Shown: positions 34,208 through 45,848 of the stretch, one piece after another
How the letters are laid out: each line of letters opens with the position of its first letter
Position numbering within the stretch: the stretch's first letter is position 1
Assembly (NCBI GenBank): GCA_022496205.1
Contig: WTXD01000013.1
Location: forward strand, 434,001-498,000
Direction of reading: 5' to 3'
Length of the DNA: 64,000 bases
Source of the DNA: Gloeopeniophorella convolvens
Lineage: Eukaryota > Basidiomycota > Agaricomycetes > Russulales
The notes under the pieces: generated by a model
Database searches by the model: none
Told to the model about the DNA's origin: nothing
Seen by the model: only the letters and a program-made list of their open reading frames with translations
Translations under genes and position numbers: made by a program

Positions 34208-34530
34208 GCCGCGCGCGGCCACAAACCCCGCCCCGGGCCCAAAATGACATGCATGCAGAAGGGAAACAAAACGGAGTGTGTAAGTAAGCTGTACGAGTAG
34301 GGCGTCGCGATACGTAGACGCGTGTGGTTCGATTTCCTCTTGGAGGTTTGTAGTTTCTGAAGGGGTGGGATGGAAGGGTGCCATTCGTGGCTTGCTGCAT
34401 ATATTATCCACGGGCTTGTGTGCTGTATTCTGCATTGACCTCTGCTTCTCCATCTATACAACAATCACGCGATCTTGCTACACTCCCTGTGCGCCTTCTA
34501 CTTACTCCCCAACACTCTAAGACTTCAGCT
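34208..34530. other. Convergent 3' ends of the GH55 and Ap4A phosphorylase genes
   Basis: A 323-bp AT-richer gap between convergent stop codons. It is presumably two 3' UTRs, and no gene is seen. Confidence 0.4.
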
Positions 34531-35866
34531 CTACGGCTCCGCGTCGCCATCGAACTCCGGCCCGCCGCGCACCTGCAGCTCGTGCGCGCTCTCGATCGCC
34601 ACGCCGCCCAGCACGCGCGCGGGGCCCTCCGCGCGCACCGCCGCGAGCTCCGCGGGGCTCTTGACGAGCATCATCCCCGCGAACCCGAGCGCGTTGACGG
34701 ACAGCGGCTCGCGCGATGCGGCGAGCACGTACGTCTCGCGCGCGCGCGGCACGACGTACAGGTGCCGCGGCGTCAGCAGCACGTTGTACGACGGCGCGCC
34801 GGGCGGCTGCGCCGCGCGCGCGTGCCGCACGGACGAGATGGCGAGGTCGAGCAGCTCGACGAACGCGCCGGCCAGCGCGGGCTCGAGGTCCGCGGGGGTG
34901 GCGGAGGAGGGGAGCGCGAGGCGCCGGATGTGGTGCGCGAAGGGCAGCTCTGGGAGCGAGAACGGTTTATCTGTGCGCGGGGGAGTCGGGGTCAGGTGTA
35001 GGAGAGGGAGGGAGGGAAGGCCAGACGCGCGGCGCACCGTCCTTGTCGATGCGCGCGTTGGCTGCGAGGCGCTCGATCGGCGGGCCGTCCTCGTCCTCGA
35101 CGGGCAGGAACTGGATGTGCTTGTGCGCCTGGCTCGCGCCGCTGCGGTCGCCGCCTACGCCGGCCCACTCCACTCAGCCCGGGACGGTAAAGGGAAAGGG
35201 CGGGGCGCAACGCACAGTTGTAGAACGCAAAGAGGTGCTGGCCCGCCTTGCGTGCGGCGCGGAGCAGGAGGTACGCCTGCACGAGGTCGCCCGGGAGCAG
35301 CGGCGCCGTCTGGCTCTGGAACTCTGCGCATAGCAGCACACAAGGTCGCGTCACCCACCGCCCGCGCACACGCCGCGGCCAGACGGCGCTCACGCACCCT
35401 TTGTGACCAGTAGGAAGTGGCCCTCCACGACGGAGTACTTGTTGAGCTGCGCGCGGGTGGGTGAGTGGGGAGATCGCGCAGGGGCGGGGAGACAGCACTG
35501 ACCAGCACGACGTACTCGGTGCCCTCCGCGTCGTCCTTCAGCTCGCCGACGTACAGGTTCGGGTTGTACGGCGGCTGGAACGGGTCCGTGCGCTTCTCCT
35601 GCTCGTGGCTCGCCGCGCCCGGCACGAAGTGCGGCGTCGGGAGCGCGGGCTTGTGCAGCAGCGCAGGGCACAGCCGGATCTCGAACTGCGGCCGAGTGGG
35701 GTTACGGCGCCGTGCGCGGGTAGGCGGACGGGGCACGCACGTCGATGCCGGCGTCGTGGTGCGTGTGCACCTCGGACGGGAAGAAGAGGACGTCTCCGGA
35801 CGCTTTGCCGCGCGCAAAGGTGGGAGCGACGGCGGCGATGATTGCGGAGGGCGTGGATGTTGACAT
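34531..35866 (-). CDS. APA2: Diadenosine tetraphosphate phosphorylase / ATP adenylyltransferase
   Basis: Cleaves Ap4A with phosphate to ADP and ATP, keeping dinucleoside polyphosphate levels low. The start MSTSTPSAIIAAVAPTFARG (ATG at 35866) is followed by KASGDVLFFPSEVHTHHDAG. The N-terminal part then shows FEIRLCPALLHKP, PPYNPNLYVGELKDD and YSVVEGHFLLVTK. The HIT-like active site is GASQAHKHIQFLPVE (His-x-His-x-Gln). The C-terminal part has SYNVLLTPRHLYVVPRARE and SVNALGFAGMMLVKSPAEL. About five short introns are present and the stop is at 34531-34533. APA1 and APA2 in yeast are duplicates; one gene here corresponds to both, so the symbol is by family only. Probably cytosolic. It converges with the GH55 gene. 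Confidence 0.88.
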
Positions 35867-36371
35867 GGTGTGGCGCAGCGCCGTGAGAGCTGGGATCAGA
35901 CGGTGCGCAATGGTGGCGGGTGCAGTACTGTGTCAAGGCTCAGATGTCTCCGTAACCACCCGCACGCGCACGCTTTGGTCCGCTTATCTTTGTCTCGTCT
36001 GGCAACGGGTCCCATGGCATCCGCTCACACTCACAACAAAGGAGATTAAACCACAAGACTGGGGCCGAGTCTCGGATGGCGATTCTATTCCTACCTCACT
36101 GTTACACTGGAAGAATCACAGGTTCGATGCGTGTCGAGAGAAAACAGTACAAGAAAGCAGCAGCAGCAGCAGCACAGGCGCTCAGGTCGGCGCCGCAATA
36201 AGGAAAAAAGAAAGCAAGGTGTGCATTGGGACGTCCGTGCGCCGCCGCGGAACCCAGCCGGGCGCGCGCGCGGGTTGAGTGGAAAGAAAAAGAGCGGGGG
36301 TGAAAAGAGAAAAACAAGTGCGTGCGGGGCGGAGTGCGCGCGCGCCGCACGCGGCCTCCCAGCGGTCCGTG
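35867..36371. other. Intergenic region with a (CAG)6 run
   Basis: About 0.5 kb between the Ap4A phosphorylase start and the stop of the next gene on the same strand. It includes a short CAG trinucleotide run near 36157-36173 in the likely 3' UTR of the membrane-protein gene. No gene is seen. Confidence 0.35.
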
Positions 36372-36996
36372 TCAAGCGCGCCCTCCTCTGCCTTTGTTGT
36401 CCTTTGCGTCTTTCATCACCTCTCCGAGCGCCATTGCGCGAGAATAGCACCCCACGGCGACGAGCGACCATATCGCACCGTTCGTCCCCTGCGCGCGCAC
36501 CGGCTCAGATGGCGATGCGAGGGGAACGTGTAGGTACGACGCACCTGATAGAACATGATGGCGAAGAACGCCTGGAAGAAGAGCAGCACGACGTGCACGA
36601 CGAGGCTGCGGTGCGCCGACTTGCCCTTCAGGAACGGCGCGGGGTACTCGAACGCGAGCACGACGAGGCCGAGGATGATCGAGAAGATCGGGATGAGGGG
36701 GACCTTGACGATGATGTCGATGAAGAACGCGTCCTGCTTGGCCGGTCTGTGGGCGTGTCAGCGAACGCACATGGGGAGGCAATGATGGGCGTACTGTATG
36801 CCACCGGGGTTGCGCCTGATGCCGTTTACAAAGTCCCAGAAGAACTTGCGGTAGACGAGGCCAAAGTAGCCTGCCCAGACGGTGTCTGCGCGGCGTCAGC
36901 AGGCTGCGAGGCGGACAAGGAGGTACGGCGCAACGCACAGACAGTGGCTGTGATGGCGACATAGCGCGCGTACTCGTGCCAGATGAGGTTGCCCAT
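36372..36996 (-). CDS. DUF7727-like four-helix integral membrane protein
   Basis: Short fungal membrane protein of unknown function, recognised as the family often labelled DUF7727. The start is MGNLIWHEYARYVAITATV (ATG at 36996). After the first intron it continues TVWAGYFGLVYRKFFWDF and VNGIRRNPGGIQ. The hydrophobic spans are AFFIDIIVKVPLIPIFSIIL with GLVVLAFEYPAPFLK, VVHVVLLFFQAFFAIMFYQ, and GTNGAIWSLVAVGCYSRAM; the N-terminal segment is also hydrophobic. That gives about four membrane helices in ~155 residues. The tail EVMKDAKDNKGRGGRA is basic and ends at 36372-36374. Four exons are inferred. The membrane topology is inferred from hydrophobicity; localisation and function are unknown. 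Confidence 0.7.
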
Positions 36997-37670
36997 TTCT
37001 TCGGGGGTGGGTTGGTGGTGCTAACGAGGGAGTGGCAAAGAGAGTGTGTGTGGCGCGGAGAGGGCGAGGGGGCGCAAAGGACGACGGGGAGTGTGTGGCC
37101 GGGGAGACAGAGTGGTGTGGATGCGGAGGGAGCCTGCTCAGACCTGAAAAGAGAACACGGGGAGACGAAGAGAAAAGAAAAGGGAGAGCGCTGCTCAGCC
37201 GGAAGAAGACACGCAGAACAAAGTGAGAGGAGAGAAGGAGGAGGGCCGAGACACGAGCCCCGGGGCAATAAGAACAAGCACAATAATTCGTCTCCCGCTC
37301 TCGGCCTTTGATCGATTCGATGCTCGTTGCTCAGCCTCGCCCGCGCCTGACACATGGCAACCGTCGCCATCCTCTCCAACTCGGCCTTTCCGGCAACACA
37401 CAACTCGCTCGTTCGCTCCCTGAGTATGTACATCCTGTCCCTAAACCGGGTCCGTCCATACAACAAAGCTCCAACAAGGCATGTTCCACTGGAGTCCACC
37501 CATTATGAAACCCATCATCACCGCTCCGACTCCAGGTCAGACGGCAGCCTCAGCGTCGGCGGGCGCGCGGGCCTTGCCGGCGCGACAGTCGCAGTCGACC
37601 ACTGATCATCAATCCGTCAGTCTCAGTCTCAGCAAGACGCGCCCTGATGCCCCACACAGGGCATAATGAT
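36997..37670. other. Intergenic region
   Basis: 0.67 kb. It is GC-rich and repetitive near 37000-37250 (AG-rich), then contains short frames. No recognised gene. Confidence 0.35.
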
Positions 37671-39472
37671 TCAAACACGCACCGCACCGCTCTGCACCTG
37701 CACGCCCCCGCCACGTCCGTCATCGTACGAGTCCCGCACGACGCCCGCCTCCGGCACCGCGGGCAGGCGCACCGCCGCGGCGTCCCCGAACGGGTTGCGC
37801 ACCGACGGCGGGCGCCGCGGCGCGAGGCCCCCTTTCTCCGGGTCCGCGAACGGGTTCGCCGGCGCGGACGGCGTCGGCGGGCTGATGCTGCTCATCGGCG
37901 GCGCCTGGATCGGCAGGTTCGGCGACGACGGCGAGTTGACGGTAATTTTGAGGCGGCGCGTGGGCGCGCGCCGGCGGCGGCGGCGCAGGAGGAAGAGCGC
38001 CAGGAGCGCGAGCACGAGCAGCGCGAGCACGCCGGCCAGCACGCCGCCGACGATCGCGCCCGTGTTGACCCGCTTCGACGCGGCCGCCTGCTGGCTGTGG
38101 TTGCTGCGTGATCGCAACGTTAATAACAGCGCGCGCGCGGGGACGGATGCGGGGCGGCGCAGGGCGCGACTTACGCGGCCTTCTCCTGGTTCGCCTGCGG
38201 GACGGCGCTGCCCTGATTGCCCTGCGTCGCGTTGGCGGTGCCTGGAGAGGCGACAAAGACCTGCACGCGGTCGATGTCCATGAACTTGCCCGTGTTCTGC
38301 TGGCCCGCCTGCTCGGGGTTCGCCGTCAGGGTCACGTTGTGCGGGCCCGGCTGGAAGCCGTTTGCGAAATACTGCAAAGAGATCAATCACGCGTTGGGAT
38401 CAGAATCGCCGCGATGCTGACCAGGAGTGTCTGAAAGCGGTGTGTGAGGTCAGTGCGGATATGGGGAATGGCGCGTGGTACGTACGCCGATGTGCAGGGT
38501 GCTGGCGAGGCCATTCGAGCCGCCCAGGAACGGATGTGTCTGCCCATCGACGGTGATGGTATAGTTCGCGTGGTCGGGCGAGACGGTCCCATAGATGGCA
38601 ACCGCATCACCGTTGAACGAGAATTGTGCCTGTGCGCCGCCGGTCTGAGTGTAGCTGGAAGAGATGACCATCAGCACCGTAGTGACGGGGCGGGGGCGCG
38701 ATACGAACTGCAGCGTGTTGTCGAAGCATCCCTGGAGATCGTTGAGGTTCCAATCTGCGGATGAGGGCAGATAGGTGATGGCACCACCGTTGTCATCTGT
38801 CGACGAGTCCGACACCGTCGAGCTGCCACCAAAGATCAGCATTCAGCGCGCCATGCCCGTCGGGAGAGCAGAGTAACGCACCCAGGACTGCCAACCTGGG
38901 TCTCAAAAACGATCGAGTCAAGGTCGATCGGAGCGCCATCACCGGTGTTGGTGAGCACGGCAGTGTGGGGGGCGTTAGTCAGGCCGGACTTTCCACCGAG
39001 CAGTTGCTGGAAGGAGGCAGATCCGGCCTGCGCACTTCCATCGACAGATTGGCCGTCAATGGAGATGCTGTAGGATCCGTAGTTGGGCCTCTTTGAACCA
39101 AAGAGCCAAATGCCGGTTCCTGCAACATCTGTGAGAAGGGAAAACAGAGACATGGGCGCAGATACGTACCGTTGAACTGGATGGTCGCGGAGGCACCCTG
39201 GGAAGAAGAGGTGTGCCACGATTGCTGCGAGTATGACTGGCATGGCGAACATATCAATAGGCGCGGGGTGCGGATGTCAGGATGCTCGCGACGCACCTGT
39301 GTGTTGGGGTCGCCGTTCGGCGAGTCCGCCCACGCGCCCACAGGGCTATAAGAGATCAAAGGAGAGCTGTCTTCAGCTGTGCGGGGCCGTCCGTCAGAAG
39401 CACCCGGGTGACAGCGCCTGTGCGCAGCAACGGAGGCAAGGGACACGTACCGGTGACATTGAAAGAGGCCAT
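37671..39472 (-). CDS. Single-pass surface-type membrane protein with two beta-rich repeats
   Basis: Belongs to a family of uncharacterised agaricomycete transmembrane proteins; function unknown. The start MASFNVTAEDSSPLISYSPV (ATG at 39472) has no classical signal peptide. The N-terminal part contains a jelly-roll-like module: YSQQSWHTSSSQGASATIQF, GTGIWLFGSKRPNYGSYSIS, DGQSVDG and DLDSIVFET. A second, related module follows: YTQTGGAQAQFSFNGDAVAI, YGTVSPDHANYTITVDGQ and FANGFQPGPHNVTLTAN. Both modules share the pattern GT-strand-YSISIDGQ/YTITVDGQ. A transmembrane helix (TGAIVGGVLAGVLALLVLAL) is followed by the basic stop-transfer LLRRRRRRAPTRRLK. The last ~90 residues are Pro/Ser-rich with two NPFADPEKG/NPFGD repeats, probably cytosolic. 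The stop is at 37671-37673. The layout suggests a surface sensor or adhesion-type protein, which is only an inference. Confidence 0.7.
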
Positions 39473-41044
39473 CAAGGCTGCGGTAGAACGAAGAAATAGA
39501 TAGAATATAACGAAGATGAAAGGAGACTAGGAGACCTGGCCTGCAGGGCCTAGGGAGGGTCGTGAAGGTCGTGAAGGATGAACGCGTCGAGGGCCAAAAA
39601 GATGGCAAGGGGGACCTGAGGCCACCATATATCGCGGTTGCTCCGTGATGCAAATTCCACGTGGTCGAGGGCGCTACGCAGCGCCTCTGCCCCCGATCTG
39701 AGGCGGTGTAAGCGCGGTTATGGCCCCTCGGCGTTTCAGAGTAACCGTCAATGAACTGGGTCATTGTCGCTGATGTGCGCACTGCGAGAGGGCAGAGCCC
39801 AACGTATCTTTATGAGTGAGCGCTAGTGAGCGATGCTAGACAGAGATGTTCTCGCTTTGCTCCCCGTCGGCGAATTTGGAAGCCGTTTGCCGGCACCCCT
39901 TTTTCTAGACATTCTTTCACACGGGTCGCCACTCATGCACATGCACTGAGTGCATGTAACTTCATCGACATCCATCATTACATTAAGTATGTAACGAATC
40001 TTGACAGCTTGTAACATACTGCGAGTGCGCCTCGCGATTTCTTGTTCCTGAGGAATCTACGACCAAAGATCCGTCATCATGGCAGCATCCCAGACTCGTC
40101 ACGAGTAGTACATCGCGGGCCATGACCATCTTCCGTGTCCCCCACTATTCGAGTCCCACTACTGGCCCGGCCTCGTATCCAAAGTGGAGCGGCTGTTCCG
40201 CCAGAAGTTCAGGAGCTCGTCGCACTCATTCATTCGAGGACGGATGTCATGTCGACGTGTCGTTGGCTACAATGCGCCTTGCTTGCTCTGTCCTGTCATC
40301 TCCCCGCCCATGGTGGAGATCGTCTATCCGTGGCTGCCTTCATCGATACACAACCTTCTATAGGCCTGAGGTGCCCGAAGCAGTAATCAAGTCCTGGACC
40401 GCCAGATGCAGATATCTATCAGGTACGGCGCGGCCGCGCTGACTAGCTTGTGGCGTGATCCCTCGGAACGATGATCCTGCTGGCGGGTGTGGGTTGGCGC
40501 CGCCCTGCTAATCATACTGTTCGTAGATGCGCATGGGGGTGTTGGCATGGTGCTGACAGAATGGTTTGATCCGAGGTCGTCACTCGTATTCGTCCGTGGC
40601 GATGGCTTTCATGCGTTGTCACATCAATCTATAATTGTAAGCATGAGCATGAGCATGAGCATGAACATGAGCATCCCCGGGTTTCGGAAGCTGAAGCCGA
40701 GGCGCGACTTGCGTTCGGCTTACAGTCCTCGGATCCATACCTCGTTCAGGCCGACCGCAGATACGAGCGCGCATATAAGTGCGCAAGAGCAGATAGCAAT
40801 GTCCGGCACACTCGTATTATCAGCGCAACAACCCCGCAGCACAGATATCCACCACACACTGAAATAGCATGAACAATTGGCTCGGACCGTCATGCTGTTT
40901 CACAGGAGGCAGCTCAGCTGTGCGAGGTCAAAAACCGCACCAGCCGTTCCCACCGGTTACACCACGCACAGCGACCTACAACAACAGTTTCTCTCTCTCC
41001 GCACTTCCGGCATTCGTACATCCACGGGGTCCTCGCGCGCGCGC
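39473..41044. other. Long intergenic region with a hexanucleotide repeat
   Basis: 1.57 kb. It contains an imperfect GCATGA array (about 5.7 units) at 40641-40674. No recognised gene; a weak F-box-like string occurs in one frame near 40135-40390 but is not convincing. Confidence 0.35.
40641..40674 (+). repeat. Short tandem repeat, unit GCATGA
   Basis: About 5.7 units with one substitution (acatga). It lies outside any recognised gene, in the gap between the surface-type protein gene and the large unknown gene. Confidence 0.7.
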
Positions 41045-44000
41045 TCAGGGCGGCACGCTGGCGTACTGCAGGAGCGTCTCCTCCGACCAGCCGTAGTAGC
41101 TCTTCAGCTTCTTGCCCCACTTCTGCAGCGTGATCGGGTCGATCGTGTTCTCCGGGTGCGCTGCGTGCGGCGCGGTCAGCGACCCCCCGGGCGCGCGTCA
41201 AAGGCACTGGCACTCACGCTTGTGGAACGAGATGGAGCGCATATCCGGGTCCGGCGGCTGGAAGCGCACGCTCGACCCCGCAGCGCTCGAGTCGACCTCG
41301 AAGCCCATCTCAATCATCACCTACACGCACACGCACACGCACATCAGCTCCTGCCACCCACCCCCCACACGACGCACGCACCTTGACAAAGTGGTCCCAC
41401 TTCATCGGCGGGCCGCCCTTCTTCGCACCCTTGTCCGCGCCCAGGATCTGCGCGAGGAACCCCGCGCTCTTCCGATTCACGCTCTTGAACCACGCGCCGA
41501 GGTTCCGCCTTTCGCGCTGCTCCTCCGCCGCCGCGCGCGGCGCTTCTGCGACCTTGCGCGCGAAGCGCGAGAAGAACCCGCCGCCGCCGCCCGCCTTGCC
41601 CTCCGCCGCAGCGGCACCGGGCTCCGCGCGCGTCTTGACCTTGACGCGCTGCTCGGCGAGGCGCTCGGCCTGCAGGTACGCGTGTGCGGACTGCGCCGCC
41701 GTCTGCGTGGGGTGCAGCGTGTCGAAGGGCAGCGGCGGCGGTACCGGGAGCGTGCCCGTGCTCGCGGAGGCCGCGCGCTGCGGCTTGTGCGCGCGCTTTT
41801 TCTTTGCGGGCGCTGAGGCTGGCTGTGGCGGCGACGACGGCGCGGTCGGCTCTTCCGCCGGGGCGGGCGGGGACGCGGGCTCGAGAACCGGCGAGGACGG
41901 CGGCGGCGTGGCGGGCTCGGCGTCGCCACCCGCGGCCGACGCGGGCTTTTTCTTCTTTTTCGGCTTTTTCTTTTTCTTCTTCTTCGCGGCGGTCGAGGGC
42001 GCGTCTTCGTCCTCGACTTCCTCGACGGTCACCGTGCGGGCCTTGTTCGCTGCCGGGCACCCGGGGTCACGCATATCAGTAGGCCGTGTCGGGGGCGGGC
42101 GAGAGTGGGACGTACCGTCGGGCGGGAAGAAGCCGGGCGCGGCGGCAGTGGCGCCTTTGGGTGCCCCCGGCCTGTTCGTTTTGAGCCGTGGGTTCGAGGA
42201 GAAGAGGCGACCTATGCGGGGTCGGCGTGTCGGTGTCCGTCCTCAGAGCCAGGAGTGCGAGCGCCAGTGCGCACCTCTGAGCGCGCCGAGCGCCTTGAGG
42301 AACTGGTTGTCGTTCGAGCGCTGCGCGAACGCCTTCTTCCCCTCGAAGATCTCCGGGTGCGCGCTCGCGATGTCCATCGCCTCGCGCAGCAGGTTGCGCA
42401 TCTCCGCCTCCTCCTCCGAGTCGTACTCGCTCGACTCCTCGTCCGCGTCCGAGTCGCCCGGCTCCTCGTCGCCGCTCTCCTCGTGCGCCGGCCGCCACAT
42501 CGCCGCGACCGAGTCGCCCGAGGAGATGTCCGACGCGCTCTCGAGCGACGGCATCGACGCCGGGTCCGAGTCGTTCCCGTCCGTGATCTGCAGCGTCTTC
42601 TTGGGCTCGGCTTTGCGGCCGCCCTTGCTCGCTTTGGACGCCTTGCCGCGCGGCGCGGGCGGCGCCTTGGTGCACCATCGCGGTGCACGCCGGAACTCAT
42701 CCTCGATCTCCCATAGGGTGTCCAGGTCCGCGCCGGCGACCGCCTTGTACGTCTGTGCCGTGCCGTGCGTCAGCGCATCGCGCCGAGAGCGCGAGCGGGG
42801 TCCGTACATCGTTTATGCGGGCCCACATCGAGTCGACGACCTCGCGCTGCTTCGTGTTTTGGAGAAGGAAGGTCGTGCCCAGGACTGCGCCGAGCCGCCC
42901 CGATGCATCCTCGGAGTACGCCTGCGCCTCGATCCAGCGGGTAAACTCCTCCGGCATCTCGCGCGGCTCTTTGCGCCACTGCTGGCCCGCAGGGCCCAGC
43001 AGCGGCGCCTCGAGCGTCTCCTGCAGCTGCAGTGCCACCTGCAGGGCGCAGACGACGGCAAGATATGAGCGAGATTGGCGTCACAGGCCGCGCGGGCACT
43101 TACGGCAAGGTCCCCGAGGGCGTCGAACAGCGCCTGGGGGAACCGCCGCTTCTCGCGCGGCGCCTCTTGTATCGCGTCCTCGAGGATGCGCGTGAGGATG
43201 TACTTGGGGTAGCGCGAATCCGGGAGACAGAGCTCGATGACGATCGAGTCGACGTACGACCTGTACGCCTCGCGCAGCGCGGTCCAGTCGAACATGTACT
43301 CGGGGTGCGCCGGGTCCGCCTCGTCGTGCCGCTTGAAGTACACCTTGAAGTGCTCTGCGAGGGACGTGCGCATGAGGGCGCGGGCGTGCGGGTGCGGATG
43401 CGCGCGGCGCACCAGCTGTTGCTGCGAGCAGCGAGAAGCGCGCTTGGAGCGCATCGATGAGCGCGGCAAGCATGTCGCAGACGACGAGGTACTCCTGCCG
43501 CAGCTGCGGCTTCTGCGCGAGCTGCGCGCGAACGGGGCCGTTCACAATGCCCTCTTCCTCCAGCAGCTCAAGGCGGTCGCGCACGAGCTTCCAGGCGGCC
43601 GCAAGCATGTACGAGTTGTGTATCCTACCCGTTAGATTTCGGAAGAGATTAACGTCATGTTGTGCGAGCGCGGCGGTAGGGCCCCTACCGGGTCCCGAGG
43701 ACGTTGATCACGGTGTTCCTGTCATTGAGCGGGTTCGGCTGCGCAGCGCCAGACGACTGCGAGACGCTCGACAGCACCTCCGTCGACAGCTCGTGGTAGA
43801 AGAGATCGGGGTCCTTGAGCCATTTGATGTCGTCGACGTGCGCTGCGCAGAAAAAGAGACGCGTCCATCTCTGCACAATGCGGAATTAGAGAGACGCGGA
43901 ACGCACCGCTGTACTCTGCGTCCGCAGCGCTGACAAGGCGGGCGATGTTGAAGGGCGCGGCGAGGGCGTCCTTCGTGAACTGCGCGATGAGGTCCTCTTT

Positions 44001-44299
44001 TCAGCCAGACGACTGGGTACGCGCGCGGGGCGTGGGGCGTGCGGGGGCGCACCTCCGAGCAGGTCGAGCTTCTCGCGGCCGACGGGCCGCCTGAGGGACA
44101 TGAGCTCGCCGGTACCCATGGCGCCCTGCTTGCCGTTGCGCAGGACGAGGGCGCGGGCGGTGGAGGGGAGGAGGCCATTGGCGTCGAGGCGGTTGGGGTG
44201 CTTGACCTGGACGTCGCGGCGGCCGAGGGGGACTAGGTCGTTTGATTTGGCTGCTGGGCGGAGACTGGGCAGCCGCAGGGGCTGGTTTCTCGGGGCCAT
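41045..44299 (-). CDS. Large unknown protein with a HicA-like C-terminal domain
   Basis: Not recognised by name. The start MAPRNQPLRLPSLRPAAKS (ATG at 44299) leads into a helical region: EDLIAQFTKDALAAPFNIAR, DDIKWLKDPDLFYHELSTEV, YMLAAAWKLVRDRLELLEEE, YKAVAGADLDTLWEIEDEF, MFDWTALREAYRSYVDSIVI and RYPKYILTRILEDAIQEAP. A disordered acidic stretch follows, rich in Glu, Asp and Ser (SDADEESSEYDSEEEAEM). Then come a Lys-rich block (KKKKKKKPKKKKK) and an Ala/Pro linker. The last ~80 residues form a compact module: MKWDHFVKVMIEMGFEVDSS, SSVRFQPPDPDMRSISFHK and PENTIDPITLQKWGKKLKSY, ending YGWSEETLLQYASVPP. This alpha-beta-beta-beta-alpha order and the SISFHKPHP motif resemble the HicA RNA-binding fold. 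Roughly eight introns are present. Nuclear or RNA-related function is a guess based on charge and the C-terminal module. Confidence 0.65.
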
Positions 44300-44585
44300 G
44301 ACCAGACACACTCAGCTGCGACTCTTGTGTCGCTCTGCTTGAATATCGACGAGCAGACGAGGGTCCGGGGCTCGCGGCCCGCGCGCTTAGCTACCAATCC
44401 TGCACAGCTTCACACAGGCACAGCTTCACACAGCTTTTCTTTTGCCGACTTTCCCCGCGCCACACGTGCCATATATATATTACGTAGCGACACTACACAC
44501 CGTCAGCGTTGCCATCATGCCGGGGACATCAGATCCCTCACTGCACGCACGCCACGCGCTGAGCACTGCTGAGCATCGCACCTGA
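44300..44585. other. Intergenic region
   Basis: 286 bp with an ATATATATAT run (~44471-44481), likely the promoter of the large unknown gene on the minus strand. No gene is seen. Confidence 0.35.
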
Positions 44586-45511
44586 TCACTGCCGAGAGCT
44601 CTGCTCTATTGCCTTATCGACGAGCCACTCATCAGGGCGCTTGGGCACCGGCCTGAGAACGCTCCCTGACGCCCCAGAACACCAGTAATCGTACGACGTG
44701 AACCCCGCGCGCTCCTCAGGCTTCTCGTACGACATGCGAACGATACCCGGCGCCTCCGCCCCAAGCGCGAACACGATCCGGACAAGCGGGACCCCTTTAA
44801 CGTCCCTGTCTGTCTCGTCAAATACGCCGCACTCGAACGGATCCACGCGCTCGAACAGCGCGGCGTCAGGCTCGCCGGTGTAACCGAGAGATGTTGCGCG
44901 CACGATGACGCACCCGAGCTGCTCAGCCTGAAGGTAGCTGGCCCCGAACAGAAATGGGATGACGAGGTCACAACCAGAACCCACGCCGAGCACGCCTGCG
45001 TATCGCTCCATGCACACGAGGAGGGCCCTGCGCGTCACCGCGCCCCGCCCGGGGACCCTGACGACGTGGCTAAAATGCATACTTGCGTCCCCGAATGCTT
45101 CTGCGTGCGTCACGGTCGCGCCGTCACCGGTGCACCAGACAGAGAGCAGGTCGCCCGATATGTCTTCCACGAACAGCTGCGAAAGCAATTGCTGCACTGA
45201 AAAGATGAGAGAGGCACCCGGGAGCGTCTCGCCGGCGAGCACTAGGTCGCGGGCCGCCCGGCGGACACCGTTCCGACGTGGACATAGTTCCCTAAATCCG
45301 GGATGCCTACAGGGCATAAATGAAGTGGAAATGAGCACAATGAACGCCTGCCTCATGTTGACGGCTCGATAGCCTCGACTGACCGGAACCTTTCGTAAAG
45401 GCGCCCGCTGCACTATCCAAGACCGCCTGGCGTGAACCAGAGGAGAAGACGTATATCAGGAAGAATGAAATGACAAAGAACGCGGTCGCGTTCCTCAGGG
45501 TTGACTGTCAT
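44586..45511 (-). pseudogene. Fragmentary member of a repeated agaricomycete protein family
   Basis: The uninterrupted part (44586-45320) encodes LFVEDISGDLLSVWCTGDGA, SHVVRVPGRGAVTRRALLV, CMERYAGVLGVGSGCDLVIP, FLFGASYLQAEQLG and YTGEPDAALFERVDPFE, ending PDEWLVDKAIEQSSRQ. From memory, this matches a family of uncharacterised proteins present in many copies in polypore genomes; this was not checked. A splice acceptor (atttatgccctgtag) seems to start this exon at about 45313. A short upstream piece starting at an ATG near 45511 (MTVNPEERDRVLCHF) may be exon 1, but a clean in-frame donor was not found. The family members I recall are longer, so this copy may be truncated or broken at the 5' end. 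No catalytic or membrane motif is visible. Function unknown. Confidence 0.4.
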
Positions 45512-45848
45512 GATGTCGAAGTGCAAGTGCTCGTTGGTCTGCGGGCAAGGCTTAAAGCCGACTCGCTGTGGCGGCGGCGCTGATGTCATGCCGGGCCTGT
45601 GTCATGCATTCTGCACAGATCTTATCTTATCAGCGTGTCGCTCGAGCGCCCCGGTGCCGTACAGCTTCTCCTTCAATACGCAGTGTCACGAGTCATGTCC
45701 ATCGACATCGCTTTCCCACTGTACGTCATGAAGTTCACACTACTTACCGGGCGTAAGATGACTTTACGCGCAGCCTTCGATTGTCTCTCTCTGCCCGCTG
45801 ACTGACTGGCCTTTGTCTGCTGCCAATACCTCTACTGGTCATAATTCG

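Noticed and set aside
40135..40386. F-box-like string PPEVQELVALIHSRTDV
   Set aside because: Only a few residues fit, there is no gene structure around it and the frame soon degenerates.
41383..43068. 561-residue plus-strand open frame opposite the large unknown gene
   Set aside because: It lies antisense to well-supported exons, is very Ser/Ala/Arg-rich and exists because the GC-rich coding strand leaves few stops on the other strand.
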